Shown here: positions 9,297 through 20,913 of the stretch, piece by piece
Layout: every line of letters begins with the position of its first letter
Numbering within the stretch: the stretch's first letter is position 1
Assembly: GCA_030699825.1 (NCBI GenBank)
Contig: JAUYKV010000048.1
Coordinates: 90,515 to 154,514, forward strand
Origin: Pseudomonas sp.
GTDB taxonomy: Bacteria > Pseudomonadota > Gammaproteobacteria > Pseudomonadales > Pseudomonadaceae
Length of the DNA: 64,000 nucleotides
Reading direction: 5' to 3'
The notes under the pieces: model-generated
Told to the model about the DNA's origin: nothing
What the model saw: the letters and a program-made list of their open reading frames with translations, nothing else
The model's database searches: none
Position numbers and translations under genes: made by a program

Positions 9297-10111
9297 TGCC
9301 GAGCTGGGTCGACGGTCAGCCGCTGGAGTGGCTCCCCGTCAAGGACCGCGGCCTGGCCTACGGCGATGGCCTGTTTGAGACCATCGCCGTCAATGGCGGC
9401 AATCCGGCATTGCTGGAGCGGCACCTGACGCGGCTCGGCGAAGGCTGTGCGCGCCTGCAGATCGATCTCGATCTGGCGTTGGTACGTGCGGAGCTGCTGG
9501 CGTTCAGTCGTGAACTGGGCGATGGCGTGGCCAAGTTGATCGTCACCCGTGGCGACGGCTTGCGCGGTTATGCGCCACCACAGCCTGGGTTGCCGCGACG
9601 GATTCTGCAGGGCAGCGGCAAACCAGCTTATCCGGCCGGCAACGCAGAGCTGGGTGTGCGTTTGTTCCCCTGTGCCACGCGACTGGCCGAGCAACCGTTG
9701 TTGGCCGGGATCAAGCATTTGAATCGGCTTGAGCAGGTGCTTGCGCGTGCCGAGTGGCAGGACGCCGAGCATGCCGAAGGCTTGATGCTGGATGTTTCGG
9801 GGCGGGTGATCGAGGGCGTCTACAGCAATCTGTTTCTAGTGAAGGATGGTGTTTTGCTCACGCCCGATCTTGCTCGTTGCGGCGTAGCCGGGGTGATGCG
9901 TGCCGAACTGCTGGCGCAGGCGCAGGCCCAGGGGATCCGCTGCGATGTGCGCGATATCGGTGTCGATGCGTTACTGCAGGCCGACGAAGTCTTTCTCTGC
10001 AACAGCCTCTATGGCGTCTGGCCTGTCCGTGCCCTGCAACGGCATCGGTGGTCGGTTGGCCCGCTGACCCGTAAACTGCAGCTCATAGCCCGCGATCTAC
10101 TGGACAGCTGA
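9296..10111 (+). CDS. pabC: Aminodeoxychorismate lyase PabC
   Basis: This class IV PLP enzyme converts 4-amino-4-deoxychorismate to p-aminobenzoate for folate synthesis. GLAYGDGLFETI is near the N terminus, and the PLP lysine K140 lies in GIKHLNRLEQV. The chosen start is the ATG overlapping the fabF stop (TGATG); a TTG one codon upstream is less likely. Length is 271 aa. The fabF-pabC-mltG order is common in gammaproteobacteria. Confidence 0.94.
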   Translation: MPSWVDGQPLEWLPVKDRGLAYGDGLFETIAVNGGNPALLERHLTRLGEGCARLQIDLDLALVRAELLAFSRELGDGVAKLIVTRGDGLRGYAPPQPGLPRRILQGSGKPAYPAGNAELGVRLFPCATRLAEQPLLAGIKHLNRLEQVLARAEWQDAEHAEGLMLDVSGRVIEGVYSNLFLVKDGVLLTPDLARCGVAGVMRAELLAQAQAQGIRCDVRDIGVDALLQADEVFLCNSLYGVWPVRALQRHRWSVGPLTRKLQLIARDLLDS

Positions 10112-10114
10112 TTA

Positions 10115-12789
<2,675 letters not shown>

Positions 12790-12825
12790 AATCGGCCATT
12801 AAGTAATGAAAACCAGGAACGCCGA

Positions 12826-13182
12826 ATGAGCTTGCCACCTAATTTGGGCCCGCGTAACGGAATCCTGTCTCTGACCATCAAAGACAAATCCGTGCTCTAT
12901 GCCGCTTATATGCCCTTTATCAAGAATGGCGGGCTGTTTATCCCGACCAACAAGAGCTACAAGCTTGGCGATGAAGTGTTCATGTTGCTCAACCTGATGG
13001 ATGAACCGGAAAAGATCCCGGTCGCCGGCAAGGTGGTGTGGATCACCCCCAAGGGCGCCCAGGGCAACCGCGCGGCGGGTGTCGGTGTGCAGTTCAATGA
13101 CGGTGACAACACCGCGCGGAACAAGATCGAGACCTACCTGGCGGGTGCGCTGAAGTCGGATCGGCCGACTCACACCATGTAG
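12826..13182 (+). CDS. pilZ: Type IV pilus biogenesis protein PilZ
   Basis: PilZ is needed for type IV pilus assembly. This 118-aa single-domain protein lacks the RxxxR and D/NxSxxG c-di-GMP-binding motifs, as is known for the founding PilZ, and so probably acts through protein partners rather than ligand binding. It lies 36 bases after holB with its own ribosome site. Confidence 0.93.
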   Translation: MSLPPNLGPRNGILSLTIKDKSVLYAAYMPFIKNGGLFIPTNKSYKLGDEVFMLLNLMDEPEKIPVAGKVVWITPKGAQGNRAAGVGVQFNDGDNTARNKIETYLAGALKSDRPTHTM

Positions 13183-13292
13183 ACTCACCCCGTGTAACTG
13201 TAGCGACAAGCCGCAAGCTGCAAGCGACAAGAGGGCGTTGGCGTTCTCGCTTTTACTTGTAGCTTGACGCTGGCTGCTTGAGGCTCCATTCC

Positions 13293-14075
13293 ATGCTTAT
13301 CGATTCCCACTGTCACCTCGATCGTCTCGATCTGGCCGCCCACGGCGGCTCCCTCGATGCCGCGCTGGATGCGGCGCGCGCGCGCGGCGTCGGGCATTTC
13401 CTCTGTATCGGTGTCAGTGCCGACAATGCGGCGGCGGTCAAAGGCCTGGCCGAGCGCTATGCCGATGTCGATTGCTCGGTCGGGGTTCATCCGCTGGATC
13501 TCGAACCGGGCGCAGCGCCAGCCCTGGACTGGTTGCTGGCCGAACTGAACCATCCGCAGGTGGTGGCCATCGGTGAAACCGGGCTGGATTACCACTACGA
13601 ACCGCAAGCGGCAGAGCTGCAGCAGCAGGCCTTCCGCTTGCACCTGCAGGCCGCCCGGGTCACCGGCAAACCGGTGATCGTGCACACCCGAGAGGCCCGG
13701 GCCGATACCCTGGCCCTGCTGCGCGAGGCCGCCTTGCCGCAGGCCGGGGTGCTGCACTGCTTCACCGAAGACTGGGCGATGGCCAAGGCCGCGCTGGACC
13801 TTGGCTTCTATATTTCCCTGTCCGGCATCGTCACCTTCCGCAATGCCGAGGCGCTGCGCGAAGTCGCCCGCCAGGTCCCGGCTGACCGTTTGCTGGTAGA
13901 AACCGATTCGCCCTACCTGGCGCCGGTGCCGCACCGCGGCAAACCTAACCTGCCGGAATATGTACGCGACGTGGCCGAGTACCTGGCGCAGTTGCGGGGC
14001 GTCAGTTTCGAGCAGCTGGCCGATCAGACCGGCTCCAACTTCAAGCGTCTGTTCCCGCTGGCGCGGGTTGCCTGA
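13293..14075 (+). CDS. TatD-family metal-dependent deoxyribonuclease (YcfH-like)
   Basis: The 260-aa TatD hydrolase has the metal-binding HxH in DSHCHLDR at the N terminus, IGETGLDYHY, PVIVHTREA, VLHCFTE and LLVETDSPYLAP, which supply the remaining ligands. I start it at ATG 13293 because homologues begin with the MLIDSHCH string; the upstream TTG (13278) adds five poor residues. Its place after pilZ is conserved. Confidence 0.94.
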   Translation: MLIDSHCHLDRLDLAAHGGSLDAALDAARARGVGHFLCIGVSADNAAAVKGLAERYADVDCSVGVHPLDLEPGAAPALDWLLAELNHPQVVAIGETGLDYHYEPQAAELQQQAFRLHLQAARVTGKPVIVHTREARADTLALLREAALPQAGVLHCFTEDWAMAKAALDLGFYISLSGIVTFRNAEALREVARQVPADRLLVETDSPYLAPVPHRGKPNLPEYVRDVAEYLAQLRGVSFEQLADQTGSNFKRLFPLARVA

Positions 14076-14165
14076 CATCTGCGCTGGCTGATTGCGAGCG
14101 AGTGCAACGCCGTCACCGGCTCGATGCGTACAGTGTGCTCCGCGGTCATTGCGAGGTTAAAAAAC

Positions 14166-14331
14166 GGTTATGTACCCGTTATCTGTTGAACCAGAGCACA
14201 ACCTCGTGGGAGGGGCTTTAGCCGCGAAACATTGCCAGTGTTTCGAATATTTTCGCGGATGAAACGGAACGCCGCCCGGCCGCTCCCACAAAAACGTGAT
14301 CTCTCATGCAACAGATAACGGGTACATAGCC
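14166..14331. mobile_element. MITE-like element, copy 1 (166 bp)
   Basis: The left end GGTTATGTACCCGTTATCTG and the right end are inverted over 23 bases with one mismatch (right end ...CAGATAACGGGTACATAGCC). The element is flanked by the direct repeat TAAAAAAC at 14158-14165 and 14332-14339, a perfect 8-bp target duplication. It contains no ORF of note. A nearly identical 166-bp copy is at 19045-19210. The internal part carries the GTGGGAGGGGCTTTAGCCGCG module also seen in a REP-like hairpin at 44137. Confidence 0.88.
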
Positions 14332-14636
14332 TAAAAAACGGCGGGCTGTCGCTGCGCTACTGATGCAATCCGCACCCGCAGGGAGTTGCTCACCGCAGGC
14401 GCTACGCGGTGGATAATCGGCGAGGCAAAAAAAACCCGGGTCCTGGGGGGGAATCCGGGTTAAGACCATTAGGAGTAAATCAAGGCACGCGGTCCACGGT
14501 ACCTTGCCTGGCGGGGCACTTGGGGGGAGATGCCGCGCGCCAGTACTCTTGAGTATTGGCGAAGTTTGCCGAACGTCCAGGCCAATTAGGCTCATTTTTT
14601 AAACAGATTTGGAATACCTGGCCGGCTGTTGAGTCC
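14332..14636. other. Intergenic region between MITE copy 1 and the aminotransferase
   Basis: Together with 14076-14165 this is non-coding. It holds the terminator described at 14427-14462. I see no other supported feature. Confidence 0.6.
14427..14462 (-). terminator. Intrinsic terminator of the minus-strand aminotransferase
   Basis: Read on the - strand, AACCCGG pairs with CCGGGTT around a C-rich loop, followed by eight T residues. It lies about 175 bases downstream of the aminotransferase stop. Confidence 0.7.
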
Positions 14637-15770
14637 TCACCCTGTTGCCAGCTGATGCAGCAGGCTCAGGGTTTCCTCTATTACCCGTGCTTCGCTGTAA
14701 AAATGTGGGGACAGGCGGATGCCGGCACCGCGTTGCGCACAGATCACCTGCTCGGACCTGAGGCGCTGGAACAGTGCCTGATTATTCCAGTCGGCGAGGC
14801 TGAAGGTGACGATGCCGGCGCGCCGAGTCCGGTCAACCGGGCTATGCAGTGTTATGCCGGGCATGCCGGTCAGGCCGTCGAGCAGCCATTGCACGCGTTC
14901 CTGCACGGCCTTGCCGACCTCGACCATGCCGACTTCCTCGAGGAGCGACAGGCTGGCTTCCAGCGCCATGCTGCCCAGCATATTCGGACTGCCGCATTCG
15001 AAGCGCCTGGCCGAGTGGGCGGGTTGCCAGTCCTGGCGCAGGTAGTCGCCGCGGTGTTCGAGCATATGCCAGCCGTATTCATGCAGTTCAAGCTGGGCAC
15101 GCAGGTCGGTGCGGCAATAGAACACGCCGAGCCCTTCCGGGCCGAGTAACCATTTATGTCCATCGGCCATGGCGAAGGCGCACTGGCAGGCCTGGACATC
15201 GAAGGGCAGGGCGCCAAGCTGCTGGATCGCATCGACGCAGAACAATACGCCGCGTTGCCGGCAGCCATGGCCGAGGCGCTGCAGGTCCAGGCGCAGGCCG
15301 CTGGCGTATTGCACGGCGCTGATCGACAGCAGTCGGGTGCGTGGGCCGCAGGCGTTGAGCAGGTTGCTTTCCGGGTCACCGTCATGCAGGTCGACCTTGA
15401 TCACCTCGACCCCTTGCGGCTCGAGCGCCTCCCAGACCACGCGGTTGGAAGGGAACTCCTCGTTGCTGATTACCACCTGATCGCCCATATGCCAGTCCAG
15501 GCCGAAGGCCACGAAGGACAACGCTTCCGAGGTGCTCTTGACCAGCGCGATATCGTCACTGCTGGGTGCATTGAGCAGGCGCGTCAGACGGTCGCGCAGG
15601 CTGCGCTCGACCAGTAACCACTCTGCGTAGTCGCGAGCGCCAACCTGGCTGTTCTGTTCGGCAAAACGCGTGACTGCGCGCACGGCACGCCGTGGCCAGG
15701 GTGCGATTGCGGCGTGGTTCAGGTAACGGAGCCCGGGAACTTGCGGAAACTCGTCATGAATGCCGTACAT
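14637..15770 (-). CDS. Aminotransferase class V-fold PLP enzyme
   Basis: This 377-aa fold-type I PLP enzyme resembles cysteine desulfurases and isopenicillin-N epimerase-like proteins. The PLP lysine lies in MADGHKWLLGPEG, the aspartate in FCVDAIQQLGALPFD, and YLNHAAIAPWP is at the N terminus. It is divergent from the TetR gene with 82 bases between starts, so that regulator may control it. The substrate is unknown. Confidence 0.88.
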   Translation of the reverse strand: MYGIHDEFPQVPGLRYLNHAAIAPWPRRAVRAVTRFAEQNSQVGARDYAEWLLVERSLRDRLTRLLNAPSSDDIALVKSTSEALSFVAFGLDWHMGDQVVISNEEFPSNRVVWEALEPQGVEVIKVDLHDGDPESNLLNACGPRTRLLSISAVQYASGLRLDLQRLGHGCRQRGVLFCVDAIQQLGALPFDVQACQCAFAMADGHKWLLGPEGLGVFYCRTDLRAQLELHEYGWHMLEHRGDYLRQDWQPAHSARRFECGSPNMLGSMALEASLSLLEEVGMVEVGKAVQERVQWLLDGLTGMPGITLHSPVDRTRRAGIVTFSLADWNNQALFQRLRSEQVICAQRGAGIRLSPHFYSEARVIEETLSLLHQLATG

Positions 15771-15852
15771 GGTCGGATGATCCGTGCAATTTTGCGCTAG
15801 TTAGGCATAATACTTGGCTTCGTTTTTCGACCTCTTAGTCCTTCTTATGCTT

Positions 15853-16491
15853 ATGCAGAATGAACCCCGTAAGGTCCGTGAGTTTCGCCGCCGCGAACAG
15901 GAAATTCTCGACACCGCGCTGAAACTGTTCCTCGAGCAGGGAGAAGACAGCGTCACTGTCGAGATGATCGCCGACGCCGTCGGTATCGGCAAAGGCACCA
16001 TCTACAAGCACTTCAAGTCCAAGGCGGAGATCTACCTGCGCCTGATGCTCGACTACGAGCGCGACTTGAATGAGTTGCTGCACTCGGCCGACATCGATCG
16101 TGACAAGGAGGCGTTGTCGCGCGCCTACTTCGAGTTCCGCATGCGCGATCCGCAACGCTACCGTTTGTTCGACCGCCTGGAAGAGAAGGTGGTCAAAGGT
16201 AATCAGGTGCCGGAGCTGGTAGAGCAGTTGCACAAGATCCGCGCCTCCAACTTCGAGCGTCTGACTCAACTGATCAAGGGCCGCATCGCCGAAGGCAAGC
16301 TTGAAGACGTGCCGCCGTATTTTCATTATTGCGCGGCCTGGGCGTTGGTGCATGGTGCCGTGGCGCTCTACCACTCGCCGTTCTGGAGCAATGTGTTGGA
16401 AGATCAGGAAGGTTTTTTCCAGTTCCTCATGGACATTGGTGTGCGCATGGGCAACAAGCGCAAACGTGACACCGAGGCCCCGACCAGTTGA
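15853..16491 (+). CDS. TetR-family transcriptional regulator
   Basis: The 212-aa repressor has an N-terminal helix-turn-helix (about residues 10-55: ILDTALKLFLEQG, VEMIADAVGIGKGTIYKHF) and a helical ligand/dimerisation domain. The ATG at 15853 (MQNEPRKVREFRRRE) fits relatives better than the starts at 15814 or 15847. It is divergent from the aminotransferase. The ligand is unknown. Confidence 0.9.
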   Translation: MQNEPRKVREFRRREQEILDTALKLFLEQGEDSVTVEMIADAVGIGKGTIYKHFKSKAEIYLRLMLDYERDLNELLHSADIDRDKEALSRAYFEFRMRDPQRYRLFDRLEEKVVKGNQVPELVEQLHKIRASNFERLTQLIKGRIAEGKLEDVPPYFHYCAAWALVHGAVALYHSPFWSNVLEDQEGFFQFLMDIGVRMGNKRKRDTEAPTS

Positions 16492-16588
16492 CCAGTTGGC
16501 GGTATTCGGCTGTTTGATAGCGCATAGAGTGCATGTGCCGTAGCGGGTTGCGGCGATATACTCCGGGTAATCTTAATCGGAGTCCTCC

Positions 16589-17557
16589 ATGATCGTTGAC
16601 CGCCAAGGCAGACGTTTTCGCAACCTGCGAGTAAGCCTGACTGCTGCCTGCAATTATGCTTGCACCTATTGCGTGCCCGATGGCAAGCGCCTGGTCGCGG
16701 CGCAGGATGAGCTGTCAGCCGAGGCCATGGTGCGCGGCGTCGCCTACCTGATCGAAGCCGCTGGTATCGAGCGCTTGCGCATCACCGGTGGCGAGCCTCT
16801 GGTCAGCCCGAAGCTGGAAGCGTTTCTGCGCGGCGTCAGCCCGCTGGGCTTGGCTGACATCAGTCTGACCAGCAACGGCCAACTGCTCTCGCGCAAGCTG
16901 CCGATGCTGCTGGAAAACCGTATTCGCCGCCTTAACGTATCCCTGGATACCCTCGATCCCGTTGCTTTCCGCAGTATCGCCCGCGGCGGTGATCTGCCCA
17001 CCGTGCTGGCTGGTTTGGACGAAGCGCAGGCCGCCGGCATGCAGATCAAGCTCAACATGGTGCCGCTGCGCGGGCAGAACCTCGATCAAGTCTTGCCGTT
17101 GCTTGATTACTGCCTGGAGCGGGGGTTCGAGCTGCGTTTCATCGAGTTGATGCGCATGGGCCATCTGGCGCGCGACGGCAACAGTTTCCTGCGTCAGTTC
17201 GTCGGCATGCCCGAACTGTTGGCCATGATCGGCGCGCACTACGACTATACCCAGGCCGATGCGCCGGTGGATGCTACCGCGTTGCGCTACGAAATTCCGG
17301 GTCAGGGCTTTTTCGGGGTGATTGCCAATGAAAGTGTGCCGTTCTGCCGGACGTGTTCGCGTTTGCGCCTGTCGTCGACCGGCTGGCTGCATGGCTGTCT
17401 GTCGTCGAACAATCGCCACTATGTCGGCGACCTGCTCGATAAGCCGCGTCACCAGGCTTTGCCAGCCTTGCAGGGGTTGCTGGTCAAGGCCCTCGGCGAC
17501 AAGCAGGAACTCGCCTTCTCTGGCGGGGTGACGGTGATGAAGATCATTGGCGGGTAA
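16589..17557 (+). CDS. moaA: MoaA-type radical SAM protein (GTP 3',8-cyclase homologue)
   Basis: The radical SAM cluster motif CNYACTYC is at about residues 21-28, with ITGGEP after it. A second C-terminal cluster motif, CRTCSRLRLSSTGWLHGC, matches MoaA. The protein ends MKIIGG, the C-terminal Gly-Gly of MoaA needed for catalysis. It would convert GTP to the cyclic intermediate of molybdenum cofactor. Length is 322 aa. It stands alone, without moaB/C/D/E, so it could be a second paralogue; function is likely but not proven. Confidence 0.85.
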   Translation: MIVDRQGRRFRNLRVSLTAACNYACTYCVPDGKRLVAAQDELSAEAMVRGVAYLIEAAGIERLRITGGEPLVSPKLEAFLRGVSPLGLADISLTSNGQLLSRKLPMLLENRIRRLNVSLDTLDPVAFRSIARGGDLPTVLAGLDEAQAAGMQIKLNMVPLRGQNLDQVLPLLDYCLERGFELRFIELMRMGHLARDGNSFLRQFVGMPELLAMIGAHYDYTQADAPVDATALRYEIPGQGFFGVIANESVPFCRTCSRLRLSSTGWLHGCLSSNNRHYVGDLLDKPRHQALPALQGLLVKALGDKQELAFSGGVTVMKIIGG

Positions 17558-17576
17558 AGGGTGGCAGGCGGTGAAA

Positions 17577-17608
17577 GGGATGGGGGATGGGGGATGAGGG
17601 ATGAGGGA
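17577..17608 (+). repeat. GGGATGR heptanucleotide array
   Basis: Four and a half tandem 7-bp units (GGGATGG twice, GGGATGA twice, then GGGA) begin 20 bases after the moaA-like stop. The G runs could form a quadruplex on the + strand. Confidence 0.85.
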
Positions 17609-17653
17609 AAACAAAAGCGGAAGAGCTGGCCTTGAGTGAGGCATAGATCGGAG

Positions 17654-17723
17654 CATTCCCCATTCCCCATTCCCCATTCCCCATTCCCCATTCCCCATTC
17701 CCCATTCCCCATTCCCCATTCCG
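17654..17723. repeat. CATTCCC heptanucleotide array (10 units)
   Basis: Nine perfect CATTCCC units and one CATTCCG unit are tandemly repeated. The other strand reads GGGAATG, similar to the GGGATGR array 45 bases upstream, so the two arrays are inverted relatives. There are no spacers, so it is a microsatellite-like repeat and not a CRISPR. Confidence 0.95.
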
Positions 17724-17802
17724 CGCACGCTCTGTGATGGCGTGAAACCTGCATTGCTGCTCTGTCCGCCGGTATTCCGTCACCGGCAACGGGAGGAGAG
17801 TA

Positions 17803-18405
17803 ATGCGCAGTCCGATATTAATCCTGGCGCTGTTAGTCTTGGGTGGCTGCATGAAGGTCAGCGACCTGGCCGATGGCACCACCTATCAATTGCGCGATGC
17901 CGGTTTTCTCGATCATGGGCGAACCGAGCGCCTGGCCTCGCGGCGCCTGCAGCAGGACTCTTTCATCTATATCGTCCAGGGGCACTTTGTTCCGCCCGGC
18001 GACGCCTATCCGCGGCCGAATGTGGTTGCGGAAGAGGCGTTCAAGGGCTTCGTCGAGTATTTCCCGTTGGTCCGTCGGGCTCGCAGTCCGGCCGGATTGG
18101 AGGAGGCCATGGGCCAGGCGCGTGCGGCCGGTGCGCATTATCTGCTCTACAGCCGCTTCGCCTATGCCGATGACCGTATCGGCACCGGGGAAGAGTGGGC
18201 AGACCAGCAGGGACTGGATCGGCTCGGTACAGACCGTGGCGTCATTCAATTGATGCTGATCGAGACCAATACCCGTTATCTGGTCGATACCGCGCGGATT
18301 CGCAGCCGCGGCGGCTTCCTGACGTTCTATGATGCCAAACCAGAAGACTTGCTCGGTCCGCCGCTGCGCGATTATGCCCGTAGCCTGATTGGACTGAGCC
18401 GCTAA
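17803..18405 (+). CDS. DUF4823 family lipoprotein
   Basis: A 200-aa protein with a type II signal peptide: MRSPILILALLVLGGC, lipobox LGGC with Cys16. The mature part resembles DUF4823 lipoproteins of pseudomonads, function unknown. An AGGAG site precedes the ATG. It is 10 bases upstream of the DUF1285 gene and probably cotranscribed with it. Confidence 0.85.
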   Translation: MRSPILILALLVLGGCMKVSDLADGTTYQLRDAGFLDHGRTERLASRRLQQDSFIYIVQGHFVPPGDAYPRPNVVAEEAFKGFVEYFPLVRRARSPAGLEEAMGQARAAGAHYLLYSRFAYADDRIGTGEEWADQQGLDRLGTDRGVIQLMLIETNTRYLVDTARIRSRGGFLTFYDAKPEDLLGPPLRDYARSLIGLSR

Positions 18406-18415
18406 GGACACTCGC

Positions 18416-18982
18416 ATGACGAACCCAGGAAAAGCCGGCGACCTGCTGGCGCAGATCCCCAAGAGCGAGAAGAAGGGCTTGCCGCCCGTGCACCTGTGGA
18501 ACCCCGATTTTTGCGGCGACATCGACATGCGCATTGCTCGCGACGGCAGCTGGTATTATCTGGGCACGCCGATCGGGCGCAAGCCGATGGTCAAGCTGTT
18601 CTCCACCATCGTCCGCCGCGATGGCGACGATTATTTTCTGATTACCCCGGTGGAGAAGGTCGGCATCAAGGTCGACGATGCGCCTTTCGTCGCCGTCAGT
18701 CTGCAGGTGGACGGCGAGGGCGAGGCGCAGGTGCTGCGTTTTACCACCAATGTCGAGGAGGAAACCGTTGCCGGCGCCGAGCACCCGCTACGGGTCGAGC
18801 TGGATGCGCAGACCCAGGAGCCGGCACCCTATGTGCACGTACGCGCGAACCTCGAGGCGCTGATCCACCGTAACGTGTTCTACCAACTGGTCGAGCTGGC
18901 GGTGCCGCGCGAGATCGACGGCCAGACCTGGCTGGGGGTGTGGAGCAGCGGGCAGTTTTTCCCGATCGGGCCGCAGCCCTAG
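18416..18982 (+). CDS. DUF1285 family protein
   Basis: The 188-aa cytoplasmic protein shows DUF1285 hallmarks: PPVHLWNPDFCGDIDMRIARDG near the N terminus, WYYLGTPIGR, and VRANLEALIHRNVFYQLVELA near the C terminus. The role is unknown. It is located next to the ETF genes as in other pseudomonads. Confidence 0.88.
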   Translation: MTNPGKAGDLLAQIPKSEKKGLPPVHLWNPDFCGDIDMRIARDGSWYYLGTPIGRKPMVKLFSTIVRRDGDDYFLITPVEKVGIKVDDAPFVAVSLQVDGEGEAQVLRFTTNVEEETVAGAEHPLRVELDAQTQEPAPYVHVRANLEALIHRNVFYQLVELAVPREIDGQTWLGVWSSGQFFPIGPQP

Positions 18983-19044
18983 GGCTCGGCTGCAAGGGCG
19001 AGATCGTAGGGTGTGCCGTGCGCACCATGCGGGCCAAAGAAAAA

Positions 19045-19210
19045 GGTTATGTACCTGTTATCTGTTGAGCCAGAGCACAACCTCGTGGGAGGGGCTTTAG
19101 CCGCGAAACATTGCCAGTGTTTCGAATATTTTCGCGGATGAAACGGAACGCCGCCCGGCCGCTTCCACAAAAACGTTATCTCTCATGCAACAGATAACGG
19201 GTACATAGCC
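19045..19210. mobile_element. MITE-like element, copy 2 (166 bp)
   Basis: It is nearly identical to copy 1 at 14166-14331 and of the same length, with the same 23-bp inverted ends. It is flanked by direct repeats AAAGAAAAA (19036-19044 and 19211-19219). The right duplication is part of the A-tract of the etfQO terminator, so the element landed at the edge of a terminator. Confidence 0.88.
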
Positions 19211-19214
19211 AAAG

Positions 19215-19241
19215 AAAAAGGCTCCCGAGGGAGCCTTTTTT
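19215..19241. terminator. Terminator of etfQO (bidirectional form)
   Basis: AAAAAGGCTCCC-GA-GGGAGCCTTTTTT is a near-perfect hairpin with A and T tracts on both sides. It ends 8 bases before the etfQO stop codon on the - strand. Confidence 0.92.
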
Positions 19242-19248
19242 GCGCGTC

Positions 19249-20913
19249 TTACATATTGGGGTAGTTAGGTCCGCCGGCGCCTTCTGGTGCCACCCAGTTG
19301 ATGTTCTGGGCCGGATCCTTGATGTCGCAGGTCTTGCAGTGCACGCAGTTCTGCGCGTTGATCTGGAACTTCTTCTCGCCATCTTCCAGGGTGACGATTT
19401 CGTATACACCGGCCGGGCAGTAGCGCTGCGCGGGTTCGTCGTACAGCGGCAGGTTCTTGCTCAGCGGGATGCTCGGGTCAGCGAGCTTGAGGTGGCAGGG
19501 TTGTTCCTCTTCGTGGTTGGTGTTGGAGAGGAATACCGAGCTGAGTTTGTCGAAACTGAGCTTGCCGTCCGGTTTCGGGTAGCTGATCTTCTTCGCCTCG
19601 GCGGCTGTCTTCAGGCAGGCGTAGTCCGGCTTGGTGTCGTGCAGGGTGAAGGGGATCTTGCCGCCGAACAGGTTCTGGTCGAGGTAGTTGAAGGCACCGC
19701 CGCCGAGCACGCCGAACTTGTGAATCGCCGCGCCGAAGTTGCGGCTGCGGAACAGCTCGTCGTACAGCCAGCTGGCCTTGAACGCCTCGACGTAGCCGGT
19801 CAGTTGGTCGCCGCCCTCACGGCCGGCGAACAGCGCGTCGGCCACGGCGTCGGCGGCGAGCATGCCGGACTTCATCGCGGTGTGGCTGCCCTTGATCTTG
19901 GCGAAGTTGAGGGTGCCGAGGTCGCAGCCGATCAGTGCGCCGCCGTTGAAGACCATCTTCGGCAGCGAGTTGAGGCCGCCCTTGCTGATGGCGCGGGCGC
20001 CATAGGCCACGCGCTTGCCGCCTTCCAGGTACTGGGCGATGACCGGGTGGTGCTTGTAGCGCTGGAACTCGTCGAACGGCGACAGGTGCGGGTTGCTGTA
20101 GGACAGGTCGACGATCAGGCCCACTACGACCTGGTTGTTTTCCAGGTGATAGAGGAAGGAGCCACCGGTGTTTTCACTGTCGACCAGCGACAGCGGCCAG
20201 CCGGCGGTATGCACCACCAGGCCTTGCTCGTGCTTGGCCGGGTCGATGTCCCAGATTTCCTTGATGCCGATGCCGTAGTGCTGGGCGTCGGCTTCGCTGT
20301 CGAGGTTGTACTTGTTGATCAGCTGCTTGCCGATATGGCCGCGGCAGCCTTCGGCGAACAGGGTGTACTTGGCGCGCAGTTCCATGCCAGGGGTGTAGTA
20401 ACCCTCTTTCGGGTTGCCTTCGCGATCCACGCCGAGGTCGCCGGTGAGGATGCCGTAGACCGAGCCCTGGTCGTCGATCAGCGCTTCCTGGGCGGCGAAG
20501 CCGGGGTAGATTTCCACACCCAGGTTCTCGGCCTGCTGGGCCAGCCAGCGGCACAGATTGCCCAGGGAGATGATGTAGTTGCCCTGGTTGTGCATGGTCT
20601 TGGGCACGAACAGGTCGGGGATTCGGCTGGCCTTTGTCGCGTTATTCAGCAGGTAGATGTCGTCGCGCACAACCTGCGTGTTCAGCGGTGCGCCGAGTTC
20701 CTTCCAGTCGGGGAACAGTTCGTTCAGGGCGCGCGGCTCGAACACCGCACCGGAGAGGATGTGTGCGCCTACTTCGGAGCCTTTTTCGACCACGCAAACG
20801 CTGATTTCCTTGCCCGCTTCGGCGGCTTTCTGCTTCAGTCGGCAGGCGGCGGACAAGCCGGCTGGGCCGGCGCCGACGATGACGACGTCGAATTCCATAA
20901 ACTCGCGTTCCAC
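19249..20913 (-). CDS. Electron transfer flavoprotein-ubiquinone oxidoreductase
   Basis: ETF-QO passes electrons from reduced ETF to ubiquinone at the membrane, feeding beta-oxidation into respiration. An N-terminal FAD dinucleotide motif (VVIVGAGPAGLSAACRL) and a C-terminal 4Fe-4S site (CPAGVYEIV ... CVHCKTCDIKDP) are present. Length 554 aa is standard. It is divergent from etfBA across a 317-base regulatory region. Confidence 0.95.
   Translation of the reverse strand: MEREFMEFDVVIVGAGPAGLSAACRLKQKAAEAGKEISVCVVEKGSEVGAHILSGAVFEPRALNELFPDWKELGAPLNTQVVRDDIYLLNNATKASRIPDLFVPKTMHNQGNYIISLGNLCRWLAQQAENLGVEIYPGFAAQEALIDDQGSVYGILTGDLGVDREGNPKEGYYTPGMELRAKYTLFAEGCRGHIGKQLINKYNLDSEADAQHYGIGIKEIWDIDPAKHEQGLVVHTAGWPLSLVDSENTGGSFLYHLENNQVVVGLIVDLSYSNPHLSPFDEFQRYKHHPVIAQYLEGGKRVAYGARAISKGGLNSLPKMVFNGGALIGCDLGTLNFAKIKGSHTAMKSGMLAADAVADALFAGREGGDQLTGYVEAFKASWLYDELFRSRNFGAAIHKFGVLGGGAFNYLDQNLFGGKIPFTLHDTKPDYACLKTAAEAKKISYPKPDGKLSFDKLSSVFLSNTNHEEEQPCHLKLADPSIPLSKNLPLYDEPAQRYCPAGVYEIVTLEDGEKKFQINAQNCVHCKTCDIKDPAQNINWVAPEGAGGPNYPNM

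Noticed and set aside
12826..13182. c-di-GMP receptor role for PilZ
   Set aside because: The RxxxR and D/NxSxxG motifs are absent; the pilus-type PilZ does not bind c-di-GMP.
17654..17723. CRISPR array
   Set aside because: Units are 7 bases with no spacers, and no cas genes are near.
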